Below, one piece after another: positions 17,387 through 26,550 of a stretch of DNA of 64,000 nt; position 1 is the first letter of the stretch, and the number at the start of each line of letters is the position of its first letter. Below the pieces are notes generated by a model. It worked only from the letters and a program-made list of their open reading frames with translations. It was not told where the DNA came from and made no database searches. The position numbers and the translations under genes were made by a program. This DNA comes from Clostridiales bacterium (lineage in GTDB: Bacteria; Bacillota; Clostridia; Saccharofermentanales; Saccharofermentanaceae), in NCBI GenBank assembly GCA_017510605.1, contig JAFWMQ010000005.1, positions 62,001 to 126,000 of the forward strand, written 5' to 3'.

Positions 17387-20011
17387 ATGCCAGTGAAGCG
17401 AAAAGAAAATCCGGAGCATCGTAATGAAGTAGAGAAGACGCTGCTTGAGTTGAGTGCCCTGGAGCAGAAGGTTCTTTTCGAGAAGTACCAGACAGATGAG
17501 GAAGGTCTTGACCCTGTACAGGCATCTGACCGTCTTGAAGAGTACGGTAAGAACATAATCGATTTCGGCAAAGAGAAAAGCCTTGCCGTCCGCATTAAGG
17601 ATGCGGTCATAAATCCGTTTAACGTAGTGTTGCTGGTGGTAGCGATAATTACATTCGTTACCGATGTTGTGATGGCAGATGAGCCCTCATTTGCAACGTT
17701 TATAATGCTCGTCGCAGTTATAATCATCTCTGCGGTCATATCCTTCGTTCAGGAAGAGAAATCCAATAACGCGGCCAGGAAACTCCAGGGCATGATAACC
17801 AACAAGCTCGATGTCATCCGTAACGGTGTCGAGACGGAGATCGAGATCGAAGAGATCGTGCCCGGAGATATCGTTAAGCTTGCATCAGGTGACATGATCC
17901 CCGGTGACGTAAGATTCATCGAGACCAAAGACCTGTTTATCGACCAGTCGCAGCTCACGGGTGAGAGCAATCCCGTTGAGAAATTCACGACAACAGATAC
18001 AAACTGCGGAGTAACGGATCTTGCAAATATCGGCTTCATGGGTTCTAACATCGTATCAGGAAGCGCAAAGGCGATTATCCTTACAACAGGCGGTGACACT
18101 TACTTCGGAAGCATGGCCAAGAGCCTTAACTCCTTCGAGGAAAAGAGTGCTTTTGAGAAGAATCTTGATTCGGTAAGCAAGCTTCTGATCCGTTTTATGC
18201 TGGTAACCGTTCCGGTTATCTTTATCGCAAACTTCATCACCAAGGGCAGCTGGCTGCAGTCCCTTATGTTCGGTATTACTATTGCAGTCGGAATCATGCC
18301 GGAGATGCTCCCGGTAATCATGAACTCCTCTCTTGCAAGAGGCGCTATCAATATGTCCCGCAAGAAGACGATCGTTAAGCGTCTGGGCGCCATCCAGACA
18401 TTCGGCGAGATGGACGTTTTCTGTACCGACAAGACAGGTACCCTTACACAGGACGAGATCATACTTGAGAAATATATGGACGTTCTCGGAAGAGAAGACA
18501 AGCGTATCTTAAGACACGCATTCCTCAACAGTTATTTTCAGACAGGTCTTAAGAATCTCATGGACGTTGCGATCATCAACCGTGCCGAGAAAGAAGAACT
18601 TTCTTTCCTCAAGGAAGCTTATGTCAGGGAAGACGAGATCCCGTTCGACTTTTCGCGCCGCCGCATGAGCGTCGTGCTCAAGGATAAGAACGGTAAGCGC
18701 CAGCTCATCACAAAGGGAGCGGTCGAAGAGATACTCTCGATATGTTCGTTCATTGAGATCGACGGCGAAGTTAAAGATATTACTGACGATCTTATCGTCA
18801 ATGCGAAAAAGATCGCCGAAGAGAATAACCTCGAAGGTATCCGTGTTATTGCCGTAGCCCAGAAAAACAATGTGCACGGCGTTGATGTTTTCGGCGTTCA
18901 GGATGAGAGCGACATGGTCCTCATCGGATTCGTAGGATTCCTCGATCCGCCGAAGGAATCTGCAGGCAAGGCTATCGATGCTCTGAGAAATAACGGTGTC
19001 CGCACAGTCGTTCTTACGGGTGACTCTGAAGGCGTTGCGATCAACATCTGCGGCAGACTCGGATTCAGCACCGAGATGGCACTGACCGGCGCAAAGATCG
19101 AGGCAATGAGCGATGAGGAACTTAAGGAAGCATGCAAGAAGTGCGATATTTTCTCAAAGCTCTCCCCTTATCAGAAACAGCGTGTAGTTAAGATGTTCCA
19201 GGCAAACGGCCATACGGTCGGTTACATGGGTGACGGCATCAACGACAGTTTGCCCTTGAAGCAGGCAGATATCGGTATCTCAGTTGATAACGCTGTTGAT
19301 ATCGCGAAAGAAGTTGCTGACATCATCCTTCTCGAGAAGAATCTCATGGTATTAGACGAAGGCGTTATCGAAGGAAGAAGCACTTTTGCGAACATGTCCA
19401 AATATCTTAAGATGTCGGTCAGCGGCAACTTCGGAAACATGTTCTCGGTTCTTATCGCGAGCATCTTCCTGCCGTTCCTCCCGATGCTTCCTGTGCATAT
19501 TCTCGTGCAGAACCTTTTGAACGATTTTGCACAGCTCGGCATGCCTTTCGATCATGTCGAATCCAAGTATATCGAGAAGCCTAAGAAGTGGGATCTGAGC
19601 GGCATCAAGGGCTTCATGGTATCGTTCGGATTGCTGAGTACTGTCCTGGACGTTCTATGCTTCCTCGTACTCTGGTTTGTCTTTAAGTTTAACAGTGAAG
19701 AGCTTGCAGGATATTTCCAGTGCGGCTGGTTCATGTTCGGTGTAATCTCACAGACGATGGTCATCCACACGATCCGCACACCGAAGCTTCCGTTCATAAA
19801 TGACCGCGCCTCGATCCAGCTTACGCTCTCTACTCTTGCGATCATTGTTGTTACTCTGCTTATCGGCTTTACCGGCATCTCAACGTTTTTCACACTGCCG
19901 ACAATGCCTATCACATATCTGCCGTGGATCATCGGACTCATGCTCGTTTATATGATCTTCGCACAGATAATGAAGACCATCTACATCAAGAAACACAAGG
20001 ACTGGTATTGA
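17387..20011 (+). CDS. mgtA: Magnesium-translocating P-type ATPase (MgtA-like)
   Basis: Integral-membrane ATPase predicted to import Mg2+. The order of parts is a cytoplasmic N-terminus, two membrane helices, the actuator with TGES (SQLTGESNPVEK), helices with GIMPEMLPVI, the phosphorylation motif CTDKTGTLT, the nucleotide domain with KGA, the hinge VGYMGDGINDSLPLKQAD, and a C-terminal membrane bundle. PEMLP and the IIIB-type C-terminus favour MgtA over calcium pumps. Length 874 aa. ATG17387 is very close to the GGGGAGGG site; GTG at 17393 would have better spacing, so the start is uncertain by two codons. Confidence 0.88.
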   Translation: MPVKRKENPEHRNEVEKTLLELSALEQKVLFEKYQTDEEGLDPVQASDRLEEYGKNIIDFGKEKSLAVRIKDAVINPFNVVLLVVAIITFVTDVVMADEPSFATFIMLVAVIIISAVISFVQEEKSNNAARKLQGMITNKLDVIRNGVETEIEIEEIVPGDIVKLASGDMIPGDVRFIETKDLFIDQSQLTGESNPVEKFTTTDTNCGVTDLANIGFMGSNIVSGSAKAIILTTGGDTYFGSMAKSLNSFEEKSAFEKNLDSVSKLLIRFMLVTVPVIFIANFITKGSWLQSLMFGITIAVGIMPEMLPVIMNSSLARGAINMSRKKTIVKRLGAIQTFGEMDVFCTDKTGTLTQDEIILEKYMDVLGREDKRILRHAFLNSYFQTGLKNLMDVAIINRAEKEELSFLKEAYVREDEIPFDFSRRRMSVVLKDKNGKRQLITKGAVEEILSICSFIEIDGEVKDITDDLIVNAKKIAEENNLEGIRVIAVAQKNNVHGVDVFGVQDESDMVLIGFVGFLDPPKESAGKAIDALRNNGVRTVVLTGDSEGVAINICGRLGFSTEMALTGAKIEAMSDEELKEACKKCDIFSKLSPYQKQRVVKMFQANGHTVGYMGDGINDSLPLKQADIGISVDNAVDIAKEVADIILLEKNLMVLDEGVIEGRSTFANMSKYLKMSVSGNFGNMFSVLIASIFLPFLPMLPVHILVQNLLNDFAQLGMPFDHVESKYIEKPKKWDLSGIKGFMVSFGLLSTVLDVLCFLVLWFVFKFNSEELAGYFQCGWFMFGVISQTMVIHTIRTPKLPFINDRASIQLTLSTLAIIVVTLLIGFTGISTFFTLPTMPITYLPWIIGLMLVYMIFAQIMKTIYIKKHKDWY

Positions 20012-20048
20012 TCTGATCGACAGATCCTCAGCTTACGGAGAACACATT

Positions 20049-21125
20049 ATGACGAAAAAACCGGATCAGAAAACTGAAAAGATAATTACAAAGATCGTTA
20101 AAGCGCTCATTGTTGTCCTGGGCATTTTTATCATCCTTATCTCAATCGTTTTTATCGGTGCACAGTTTTATTTCGGAGTTCCGGTAATTGATTACTACAA
20201 AGCTTCCGAGAAGGAAATGAAGATCCCGGGGCTTGCAGATAATCTGGTTCCGCAGGGTTTTGATTACATTGAATCCGAGAAGATCTTTCTTATTGGAGGC
20301 TACCAGAAGGATGGTTCTCCTTCGCGCGTTTACCGCGTCGAAAAGGAGAGCGGTAAATCAACCGGATATGTTGTTCTGGGCGACTCCGAAGGAAATGGTG
20401 TTGCTCCCCATGCAGGCGGTCTCGCAGTTCATGGCGATTACCTTTTTGTCGCAGGCGATGAAGACGCAAGTCTCTATATTTACAAGTTATCTGACGTTCT
20501 TTCTTCCGGCAGCGGCACTGTTATAAAGATGGTCGATGAGTTCCGGACAACATACAGAAATGACAAGATCAATGTCGCTTTTCTGTGTTTTACGGAAGAC
20601 AGTCTGATCGTCGGCGAATTCTACAGGGTTCCCAATTACATTACGGATGAATCTCACTGGATCACGACACCTTCCGGTGATGAGAACCATGCACTGGCTT
20701 ATTGTTATCCCTTAAGTGACGGTGAGGATTCTGTATGCGGAGTAGGCAGGACTCCGTCCGAGATCTATTCATTACCGGGTCTTGTGCAGGGCATGACGGT
20801 CCAAGACGGAAAGATATGGATCTCGCAGTCTTACGGCACTGCCAAATCCACGATCTGCAGCTATGATATTTCCGGTGCCGAACCTGTTCATTTCAGAGGA
20901 TTTATTTATTCAGGCAGGGCAGAATCGAGCGAGTTAATACCGGTTTATGCTCTGGACAGCAGCACGCTCGTATCTTCCTTTGAAGCTCCGCCGATGGCAG
21001 AAGAGATCATATTTGTTGACGGAAAATTGCTCATCATGTGCGAGTCCGCTTCAAACAAGTATTTCTTCGGAAATCTGACCGGCGGACAATGGTGTTACGC
21101 GACGGACGTAACGAAGCTGGTCTGA
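20049..21125 (+). CDS. Membrane-anchored beta-propeller-like protein, unknown function
   Basis: A 358-aa protein with one N-terminal membrane helix (about 20-42, IVKALIVVLGIFIILISIVF) and a large extracellular region. The latter has repeated strand-turn units (YIESEKIFLIGGYQ, HGDYLFVAGDEDASLYIYKL, VQDGKIWISQSYG, FVDGKLLIMCESAS), which suggest a propeller fold. No catalytic motif is seen. It starts 37 bases after the mgtA stop and may share its transcript. Function cannot be assigned. Confidence 0.7.
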   Translation: MTKKPDQKTEKIITKIVKALIVVLGIFIILISIVFIGAQFYFGVPVIDYYKASEKEMKIPGLADNLVPQGFDYIESEKIFLIGGYQKDGSPSRVYRVEKESGKSTGYVVLGDSEGNGVAPHAGGLAVHGDYLFVAGDEDASLYIYKLSDVLSSGSGTVIKMVDEFRTTYRNDKINVAFLCFTEDSLIVGEFYRVPNYITDESHWITTPSGDENHALAYCYPLSDGEDSVCGVGRTPSEIYSLPGLVQGMTVQDGKIWISQSYGTAKSTICSYDISGAEPVHFRGFIYSGRAESSELIPVYALDSSTLVSSFEAPPMAEEIIFVDGKLLIMCESASNKYFFGNLTGGQWCYATDVTKLV

Positions 21126-21692
21126 TCAGTTAGTATCGATATTAACAACCTGCAGGTCACCAAGGCCTCTTTCATCGTGGCTTGTGACGATCAGGAGACG
21201 GCCGTTCAGATGCTTTCTGATGAAGTCGATCGTTTTTGAGCGGGATTCATTGTCAAGACCGGTAAAGGGTTCATCCAGAATGACGCAGTCGGAATCGTGG
21301 AGCATGGCTCTTATGACCGCAAGTCTGCGCTTCATTCCGCCCGAGAGTTCGCCCGCCTTCCTGTTCAACGAATCGGGAGGGAGGAGCTCTAAGACCGCGG
21401 AGGATGCGTCAGTTACCGAGACGCCTTCGTTTACTGCAAGAACGTTGGTCAGGACGGTCTCTTTTTCAAACAGTCTGTTCTCCTGGAAACATACCGCAAA
21501 GCGCGTTCCTTCGGGAAGCACGACCTCACCTTTGTCGGGCTTAAGAAGTCCTAATATGAGCATGATGCATGTGGTCTTGCCGATTCCTGAAGGGCCTTTA
21601 AGAAGATATCCGCCGTCCTCGAAAACAGCGCTGAACGAATCAAGCACCTTCTTGTCATCAAATGATTTACTGACGTTTTTGAGTTCGATCAT
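21126..21692 (-). CDS. ABC transporter ATPase (nitrate/sulfonate/taurine-type)
   Basis: ATP-binding subunit of the importer encoded with the next two genes. From ATG21692 it is 188 aa, short for the family (usually 230-260), ending soon after the H-loop. Motifs are Walker A GPSGIGKTT, the Q-loop CFQENRLF, signature LSGGMKRR, Walker B CVILDEPF and the switch His in VTSHDERG. The start overlaps the permease stop by four bases, so the two are translationally coupled. It is the last gene of the operon, converging on the propeller gene with no spacer. Confidence 0.9.
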   Translation of the reverse strand: MIELKNVSKSFDDKKVLDSFSAVFEDGGYLLKGPSGIGKTTCIMLILGLLKPDKGEVVLPEGTRFAVCFQENRLFEKETVLTNVLAVNEGVSVTDASSAVLELLPPDSLNRKAGELSGGMKRRLAVIRAMLHDSDCVILDEPFTGLDNESRSKTIDFIRKHLNGRLLIVTSHDERGLGDLQVVNIDTN

Positions 21693-22426
21693 TTGAGCAC
21701 CTTCTTTACGATGAATGATATGAGTCTTTCTATGAGGAATGCGGCGAGGACTGCAACGAGCGTCCAAGCGAGCATTTCTGACGTTGCAAGATTGATCTTT
21801 GCCCTGTAAAGACCGTTGCCGATAGATCTGACGGGCTGACCGACAACCTCTGCGGTTATGCCGCCTCTGAATGCCATGCCTATCGCGAGAGAAATCGCGC
21901 TCTTGATGTGGGGTGAAAGCGATGGCAGATAGATGTATTTGATCTTTTTCGAAGTCTTCATCTCAAAGACTTTGGCGAGGTCAAGCATCTTGGGATCGGT
22001 GACGAGAAGCCCTTCGAGCAGGTTCTTGTAGAAGATCGGAAAAGATATGACTGATGATACGATTATCGTGACGTTCGAGCTTCCGGCCCAGATGAGAGCG
22101 ATTATTATGAAGCTCACGATGGGGATGGATTTGACTACCGATACGAAAGGCGAAAAGAATTCTCTGACGATAACGTATCTGTAAGACAGCAAAGAAATGA
22201 CTGAACCCAGAAACATCCCGATGAGGAAACCTGCAAGGATCTTTACGACCGTCTTACCGACAGAGATATAAAAAGAAGGCTCGGAACCAAGAGATACCAG
22301 GGCTTTGACCGTTTCGACGGGGCCCGAGAGGAGGATGCTGTTATTCACGATAACAGCAAGCACCTGCCAGATAACGAGCCAGATCAAAACGATCAAAATT
22401 GTCCTGATATATTTCTTGGTCTTCAT
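21689..22426 (-). CDS. ABC transporter permease (SsuC/TauC/NMT1 type)
   Basis: Membrane permease, 245 aa, with about six helices and the EAA-like loop FEMKTSKKIKYIYLPSLSPHI near residue 160. It lies between the binding-protein gene (3 bases upstream) and the ATPase gene (overlapping). Family members import nitrate, sulfonates, taurine or thiamine precursors; the substrate here is not determined. Confidence 0.9.
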   Translation of the reverse strand: MKTKKYIRTILIVLIWLVIWQVLAVIVNNSILLSGPVETVKALVSLGSEPSFYISVGKTVVKILAGFLIGMFLGSVISLLSYRYVIVREFFSPFVSVVKSIPIVSFIIIALIWAGSSNVTIIVSSVISFPIFYKNLLEGLLVTDPKMLDLAKVFEMKTSKKIKYIYLPSLSPHIKSAISLAIGMAFRGGITAEVVGQPVRSIGNGLYRAKINLATSEMLAWTLVAVLAAFLIERLISFIVKKVLK

Positions 22427-22429
22427 CTA

Positions 22430-23395
22430 TCAGCCTTTATAGTAGAATTCGTCTCCGGGAAGTTTTCCGCCAACGGACTTAGGATCGCTGTTATAGAGGA
22501 CCTCAAGGTAAGGGGCGAGATTATTCTTTACGCTGTCACCTGTCATGCAGACAACATTGCAGAAGGGGATAGCTTTTTTCGCGAGAGGCTCTTTGCCGAT
22601 GATCTCGTTAGCTACGACCAGAGAAGCTGTCGTATCAAGATCGGAATTGGCGGCATTTACGCTCTCGCCGTGTTCCTTGATGAAGGTCTTAACTGCTTCG
22701 GGATGAGCTTTGAGGAAATCATTTCTTACGACAGTAACGCCTGTTACCATTCCGAGACCGCCGGTTACGGACTGCCACTCATCTTCGAGGGAGAATGCGA
22801 CAGCGATAGCTTCGTTCTGTGCGCAGGCAACTGTAACGAATGGCTGGGGAAGAACTGCAATCTGTGAAGGGTCATCTGCAAGAACGGCAGCTACTTCCGT
22901 AGATTCTGATTTGAACTCGATCTCACAATTGGTTACGCTGTTCTGATCTAAGAGATATCTCAAAGAATATTCGGGTGTGGCACCCTGGCCTGTAGTGATG
23001 ACTTTCTTTCCGGAAAGATCTTTAATTGACGTGATCGAAGCATCGCCGGTTACGCAGTAAAGAACGCCTAAAGTGTTGATGTCTATTGCGGTTACATTGC
23101 CTTCGGTCTTGTTATAAAGGACTGAAGCAAGGTTTGCGGGAACAAGAGCGATATCCAGATCGCCTGATACTATCTTTGCGGTGATCTCGTCAGGTGCTGC
23201 CGACATTGCGAACTCGTATTTGCCTTCGGAGGTGCCTTTGGAAGCCTTGTCCATCAGGTTTACGATACCGATAGTTGTAGGTCCTTTAAGGGAACCGACT
23301 CTGACGACTGTGTCGTCTTTTTTCTTGGCACATCCTGCCATCATTCCGAGTGAGAGAACGGCAGTAAGTGCTGCTGCAATAATCTTATTTCTCAT
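22430..23395 (-). CDS. NMT1/THI5-like substrate-binding lipoprotein
   Basis: Extracellular receptor of the ABC importer, 321 aa. A signal peptide with lipobox GMMAGC (Cys22) leads to VRVGSLKGPTTIGIVNLMD and SGDLDIALVPANLASVLYN, the start of a periplasmic-binding-protein type II fold as in SsuA/ThiY/NMT1 proteins. First gene of a three-gene operon. A TATAAT box for this strand lies at 23430-23435; mscS diverges at 23516. The ligand is unknown and no metabolic genes sit nearby to suggest one. Confidence 0.87.
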   Translation of the reverse strand: MRNKIIAAALTAVLSLGMMAGCAKKKDDTVVRVGSLKGPTTIGIVNLMDKASKGTSEGKYEFAMSAAPDEITAKIVSGDLDIALVPANLASVLYNKTEGNVTAIDINTLGVLYCVTGDASITSIKDLSGKKVITTGQGATPEYSLRYLLDQNSVTNCEIEFKSESTEVAAVLADDPSQIAVLPQPFVTVACAQNEAIAVAFSLEDEWQSVTGGLGMVTGVTVVRNDFLKAHPEAVKTFIKEHGESVNAANSDLDTTASLVVANEIIGKEPLAKKAIPFCNVVCMTGDSVKNNLAPYLEVLYNSDPKSVGGKLPGDEFYYKG

Positions 23396-23515
23396 AAGAT
23401 TTCCTTCTTTCTAATTTAAAATCGGAATGATTATACACCCTTATCCGAATAATGCTATTTCTGTTATATTATTAGTATCAAGGCAGATGCGTAAAACGAA
23501 AAGTGAGGTCAGAAA

Positions 23516-24376
23516 ATGCCCGGATCCGAATTACCTGAGTTTGATATCGGTATGTTATTCGATAAGACAACTGCGTTAGGTCAGGCTGTAGAACTTCTGA
23601 TCTATACATTTATTGCCTGCATAGCTACAACGATAGCTCTCCTGATATACAACAGATTCGTCAAGAAGAAGCTCAAGGAAAAGAAGAATATCCAGGTACG
23701 CTTTACCCAGAATATAATCAGGACGCTCATTATCCTTGTTGCCGCGATATGGGTCCTCGTAAGTTCTACGGCCACGACTGATATCGGCAAAGTCCTTTTC
23801 CAGGGAACAGCGATAATCGGTGCCGTCGCAGGTCTTGCCGCGCAGCCGGTCCTGGGCGATCTTTTCAGCGGTCTTGCGATCAGCATCAATAAGCCTTTTG
23901 AGATAGGCGACAGGATCGAGCTTGATAACGGTACAAAGGGAGTAGTCATGGACATCACGCCAAGACATGTCGTGTTAAGGACGATCGATACGATAGATCT
24001 AATTATCCCGAACAGCAAGATCAATTCCTGTTTTATCACCAACATGAGCCACAATACGAAAATAAGATCCGTCCACATGCGGTTCAATGTCGCTTACGGT
24101 ACGGATATCGAGAAAGCCCTGAAAGTAGTAAGAGACGCCGTGATAGAATCAGATTATTCTGAACCCGAATGGAAGAATAAGGATTACGGTCCTGTATATT
24201 TCATCTCCTATGCCGACAGCAGCCTGGTGCTCGCAACTACTGTTTACTTTAAGCCGGCAAATGCCACGGAAGTCGTAATGAGCGACATCAACAAACGCGT
24301 TTACGATGCCTTCGCTAAAGAAGGGATCGAGATACCGTTCAATTACGTTAATGTTGTCATGAAGGATAAGGACTGA
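23516..24376 (+). CDS. Small-conductance mechanosensitive channel (MscS family)
   Basis: Membrane channel that opens under hypo-osmotic stress. Of 286 aa, the first 130 hold three helices, the third being the Gly/Ala-rich pore helix (FQGTAIIGAVAGLAAQPVLGDLFSG). The beta domain follows (INKPFEIGDRIELDNGTKGVVMDI, VVLRTIDTIDLIIPNSKI) and then the C-terminal alpha/beta part. The gene's last 20 bases overlap the converging DUF3737 gene. Confidence 0.93.
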   Translation: MPGSELPEFDIGMLFDKTTALGQAVELLIYTFIACIATTIALLIYNRFVKKKLKEKKNIQVRFTQNIIRTLIILVAAIWVLVSSTATTDIGKVLFQGTAIIGAVAGLAAQPVLGDLFSGLAISINKPFEIGDRIELDNGTKGVVMDITPRHVVLRTIDTIDLIIPNSKINSCFITNMSHNTKIRSVHMRFNVAYGTDIEKALKVVRDAVIESDYSEPEWKNKDYGPVYFISYADSSLVLATTVYFKPANATEVVMSDINKRVYDAFAKEGIEIPFNYVNVVMKDKD

Positions 24377-25202
24377 TAATTATTTCGCCCGAAGATTCCG
24401 GAATATCCCTTATGATCTCGCCTGCGGCAGGCACTGAAATGTGACCTGACAGAGGGTTCTTTATGCTGATCACGGGAGTCGTGATAACGGCTTCGACATC
24501 AGATCTCTCGAAGGCCAGATCGCAGTCTTCCATACGGCAGTTGATGAGCGTCAGGTCCTTGCAGTAACAGAGCGGCTGAGTGCCCCTGATCGTACAGTTT
24601 ATAAGTGTCAGTTCTTCGGAGTACCATCCCAGGTATTCGCCGTTAATTATGCTGTCTTTTACTGTCACGTTTTTCGCATGCCAGAAAGCATCTTTGGTAT
24701 TAAGTGTTGAACCCGTTATCACGCAGTTCCAGACATACTGAAAAGAATACTTGCCCGTGAGCGTGACGTTTTCGAGCACGAGGTCAGATGATCTCATGAG
24801 GAAGTATTCTGATTCGGCGGTTGTATCTTCCAAACGGAGACCGTGAACTGACCATCCGAATTCCGGTGAGATTATGGAAGATGACCTGATCGTGGCATCA
24901 TGGCACTCGCGGAGAGCTTTTATGCCGTGGATCTTCGTGTCAGTGATCTTGATGTTGTCCGAATACCAGATCGCGGCACGGCATTTGTCAGTCATCTCGG
25001 ATGCATTTATCGAGAGGCCGTGAATGTGCCAGAAAGGATATCTGAGGTTAAAAAATGAATCTTCGACCACGACATCAGAACTCTCTTTAAGTGCGCTCTC
25101 GCCGTCGGCAGGACCGTCAAAGCGGCAGTTCCTGACGGTAATGTCAGAACTTCCGTAAAGCGCGCGCTCCTCATCCATTGTCCGGTTTTCAATAAGATTC
25201 AC
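24357..25202 (-). CDS. DUF3737 right-handed beta-helix protein
   Basis: A 281-aa soluble protein built of short repeats with alternating hydrophobic residues and Asn/Ser turns (SSDITVRNCRFDG, SDNIKITDTKIHG, SSDLVLENVTLTG, ELTLINCTIRGTQPL), characteristic of a parallel beta-helix. The overall pattern matches the DUF3737 family, widespread in Firmicutes and of unknown function. No signal peptide is present. Its 3' end overlaps mscS on the other strand by 20 bases. Confidence 0.85.
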   Translation of the reverse strand: MNLIENRTMDEERALYGSSDITVRNCRFDGPADGESALKESSDVVVEDSFFNLRYPFWHIHGLSINASEMTDKCRAAIWYSDNIKITDTKIHGIKALRECHDATIRSSSIISPEFGWSVHGLRLEDTTAESEYFLMRSSDLVLENVTLTGKYSFQYVWNCVITGSTLNTKDAFWHAKNVTVKDSIINGEYLGWYSEELTLINCTIRGTQPLCYCKDLTLINCRMEDCDLAFERSDVEAVITTPVISIKNPLSGHISVPAAGEIIRDIPESSGEIIISPYPS

Positions 25203-25284
25203 GTACAGGACCCCGTTTATGTTGATACGAAAATATTACTCTCCGTATCAGATGTCAGTATATCATTATTTCGTCAGATTTGTT

Positions 25285-25313
25285 TTGCACGAGACTTCAA
25301 AATTGTGTACTAT
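25285..25313 (+). promoter_or_regulatory. Candidate promoter of the DtxR-family regulator
   Basis: TTGCAC (25285-25290) and TACTAT (25308-25313) are 17 bases apart. A perfect 14-bp palindrome lies just downstream at 25324-25337. Confidence 0.45.
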
Positions 25314-25323
25314 AAGTTTAGTT

Positions 25324-25337
25324 TGTTATTAATAACA
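25324..25337. promoter_or_regulatory. 14-bp palindrome, candidate operator
   Basis: TGTTATTAATAACA is a perfect dyad placed about 11 bases after the predicted -10, near the expected transcription start, and 33 bases before the regulator start codon. This suits autoregulation by the dimeric regulator encoded next. Inference from position only. Confidence 0.45.
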
Positions 25338-25370
25338 TTTGTAAGATATCTTCAACCTCGAGGTGCGAAT

Positions 25371-25775
25371 ATGAAGAACAGTAGTGAGATCGGTAAGTCT
25401 GCAGAAGATTATCTTGAATCGATGATCATCCTCAAAGAGAAGAACGGATATGTCCGTTCTGTCGATATTGCCGGATTCTTAGGTGTTACCAAACCCAGCG
25501 TCAGCAATGCCATGAAGCGTCTGCGCGAAGAAGGTTATATCGAGATGAACCGTTCCGGATTTATTACCGTAACTGAGAAGGGCATGGAGATCGCCGACAA
25601 GATCTATACCCGACATAAAAAACTCAAGGATTTCTTTATTGCGCTCGGTGTTGATGCTGATGTGGCTGAGATGGATGCCTGCAAGGTCGAGCACGATATC
25701 AGCGATGCAACTTTTGATGCTATATGCAGCCACATTGACAAGTACAGCAAGTCCACAAAGTCAAAAAAGAAGTAA
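25371..25775 (+). CDS. DtxR/MntR-family metal-dependent regulator
   Basis: Metalloregulator of 134 aa. The start at 25371 has GAGGTG upstream. Residues 8-65 are the winged helix (SAEDYLESMIILKEKNGYVRSVDIAGFLGVTKPSVSNAMKRL). Then comes the dimerisation/metal region with TRHKKLKDFFIALGVD and MDACKVEHDIS, whose Cys-x-x-Glu-His pattern is the family metal site. It lacks the SH3-like third domain of DtxR, so it is MntR-sized. Mn, Fe or Ni are all possible. Two membrane proteins and larEBC, a nickel-cofactor pathway, follow on the same strand. Confidence 0.88.
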   Translation: MKNSSEIGKSAEDYLESMIILKEKNGYVRSVDIAGFLGVTKPSVSNAMKRLREEGYIEMNRSGFITVTEKGMEIADKIYTRHKKLKDFFIALGVDADVAEMDACKVEHDISDATFDAICSHIDKYSKSTKSKKK

Positions 25776-25815
25776 TAATCCGCACAAAAACTGATATAAA
25801 CCGATTAGTCTGCTA

Positions 25816-25834
25816 TGATAAAATTCTTTTATCA
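25816..25834. promoter_or_regulatory. 19-bp inverted repeat before the lar-linked operon
   Basis: TGATAAAATTCTTTTATCA has perfect 8-bp arms around a 3-base centre. It overlaps a TATGAT -10-like box (25814-25819) and ends 27 bases before the first gene. Its size and symmetry are those of DtxR/Fur-class operators. The half-sites differ from the 14-bp palindrome upstream of the regulator gene, so binding by that regulator is a hypothesis. Confidence 0.5.
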
Positions 25835-25861
25835 AGTTGTATTTGAAAAGGAGAGTTCCAC

Positions 25862-26221
25862 ATGGCATGTTTTTTAGTTCCAACAACTGAAGCTATAGTT
25901 ACGACAGTAATCAAGAAAGTAGCTGACAAGAAAGGTTCTGACAACATCTTCATCAAGAAGATGGGCTGGCTCAATAATATGCTCTGGGGCGGCTCCGCAC
26001 TCCTGGCTTTTGAGCACGTCTGGCACGGTGAAGTTACCCCGTGGTTCCCGTTCCTTACAGCTGCGGCAGATCCCGCTGATGCAGCTGAGATGATCCACGA
26101 GATGAGCACGAGCGGAGTTGCAATGGCAATACTCGTAACGCTAGCGTGGGTGGTAATGGTGCTTGTGGCCCAGGCGGTATCGAAAAAATCCGCTCCTGCG
26201 AAAGCTAAAGCAAAGGCATAA
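25862..26221 (+). CDS. Small two-helix membrane protein linked to larEBC
   Basis: A 119-aa protein not assignable to a named family. It has an amphipathic N-terminus with basic residues, a first hydrophobic segment (MLWGGSALLAFEHVWHGEV, about 40-58) carrying Glu51, His52, His55 and Glu57, a loop with IHEM (His79), and a second helix (VAMAILVTLAWVVMVLVAQAV, about 86-106). It ends in a Lys/Ala-rich tail. His and Glu inside a membrane helix would suit metal binding. The start follows AAAAGGAGA. It is followed by a second membrane protein 14 bases later, then larE. Confidence 0.75.
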   Translation: MACFLVPTTEAIVTTVIKKVADKKGSDNIFIKKMGWLNNMLWGGSALLAFEHVWHGEVTPWFPFLTAAADPADAAEMIHEMSTSGVAMAILVTLAWVVMVLVAQAVSKKSAPAKAKAKA

Positions 26222-26235
26222 GGGGGACGGGTTCA

Positions 26236-26547
26236 ATGACACTTCTTATCACATTATTTGCTGCAGCGGTCACTACTATTCTCTGGTATAACGGCAAGGC
26301 CGACAGAAAGCTCGGCACACTCGCTCTCATGTATTGGGGCGCAAGCCTTATGTGGCTCGTTGATGCGGTTGTCGAGTATATGGAACTCGGTGCCGAATAC
26401 TTCGAGCAGGCACCTGCCGACATGCTCAATGATTCATTCCTCGGATTGTGTGTTGTAGCTTTAGGCATCGTAATCTGGCTCGTTGTTCTTCTCGTTAAAG
26501 ATCCTGAAGGCAAGGTCAAGGCTTTGTTCGCAGGCGCTGCAAAGTGA
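26236..26547 (+). CDS. Small three-helix membrane protein linked to larEBC
   Basis: A 103-aa protein with three hydrophobic helices: 1-18 (LLITLFAAAVTTILWY), about 27-46 (TLALMYWGASLMWLVDAVVEYM) and about 67-88 (LGLCVVALGIVIWLVVLLV). I do not recognise a family. A GGGGGA site precedes the start. It sits between the first membrane protein and larE, with three bases to the larE start, so tight co-expression is expected. The pair could be a small transporter or sensor for the lar pathway; this rests only on gene order. Confidence 0.75.
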   Translation: MTLLITLFAAAVTTILWYNGKADRKLGTLALMYWGASLMWLVDAVVEYMELGAEYFEQAPADMLNDSFLGLCVVALGIVIWLVVLLVKDPEGKVKALFAGAAK

Positions 26548-26550
26548 TGA

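Noticed and set aside
17362..17387. Magnesium riboswitch before the MgtA-type ATPase gene
   Set aside because: The predicted transcript start leaves only about 20 bases before the coding region, too short for any aptamer.
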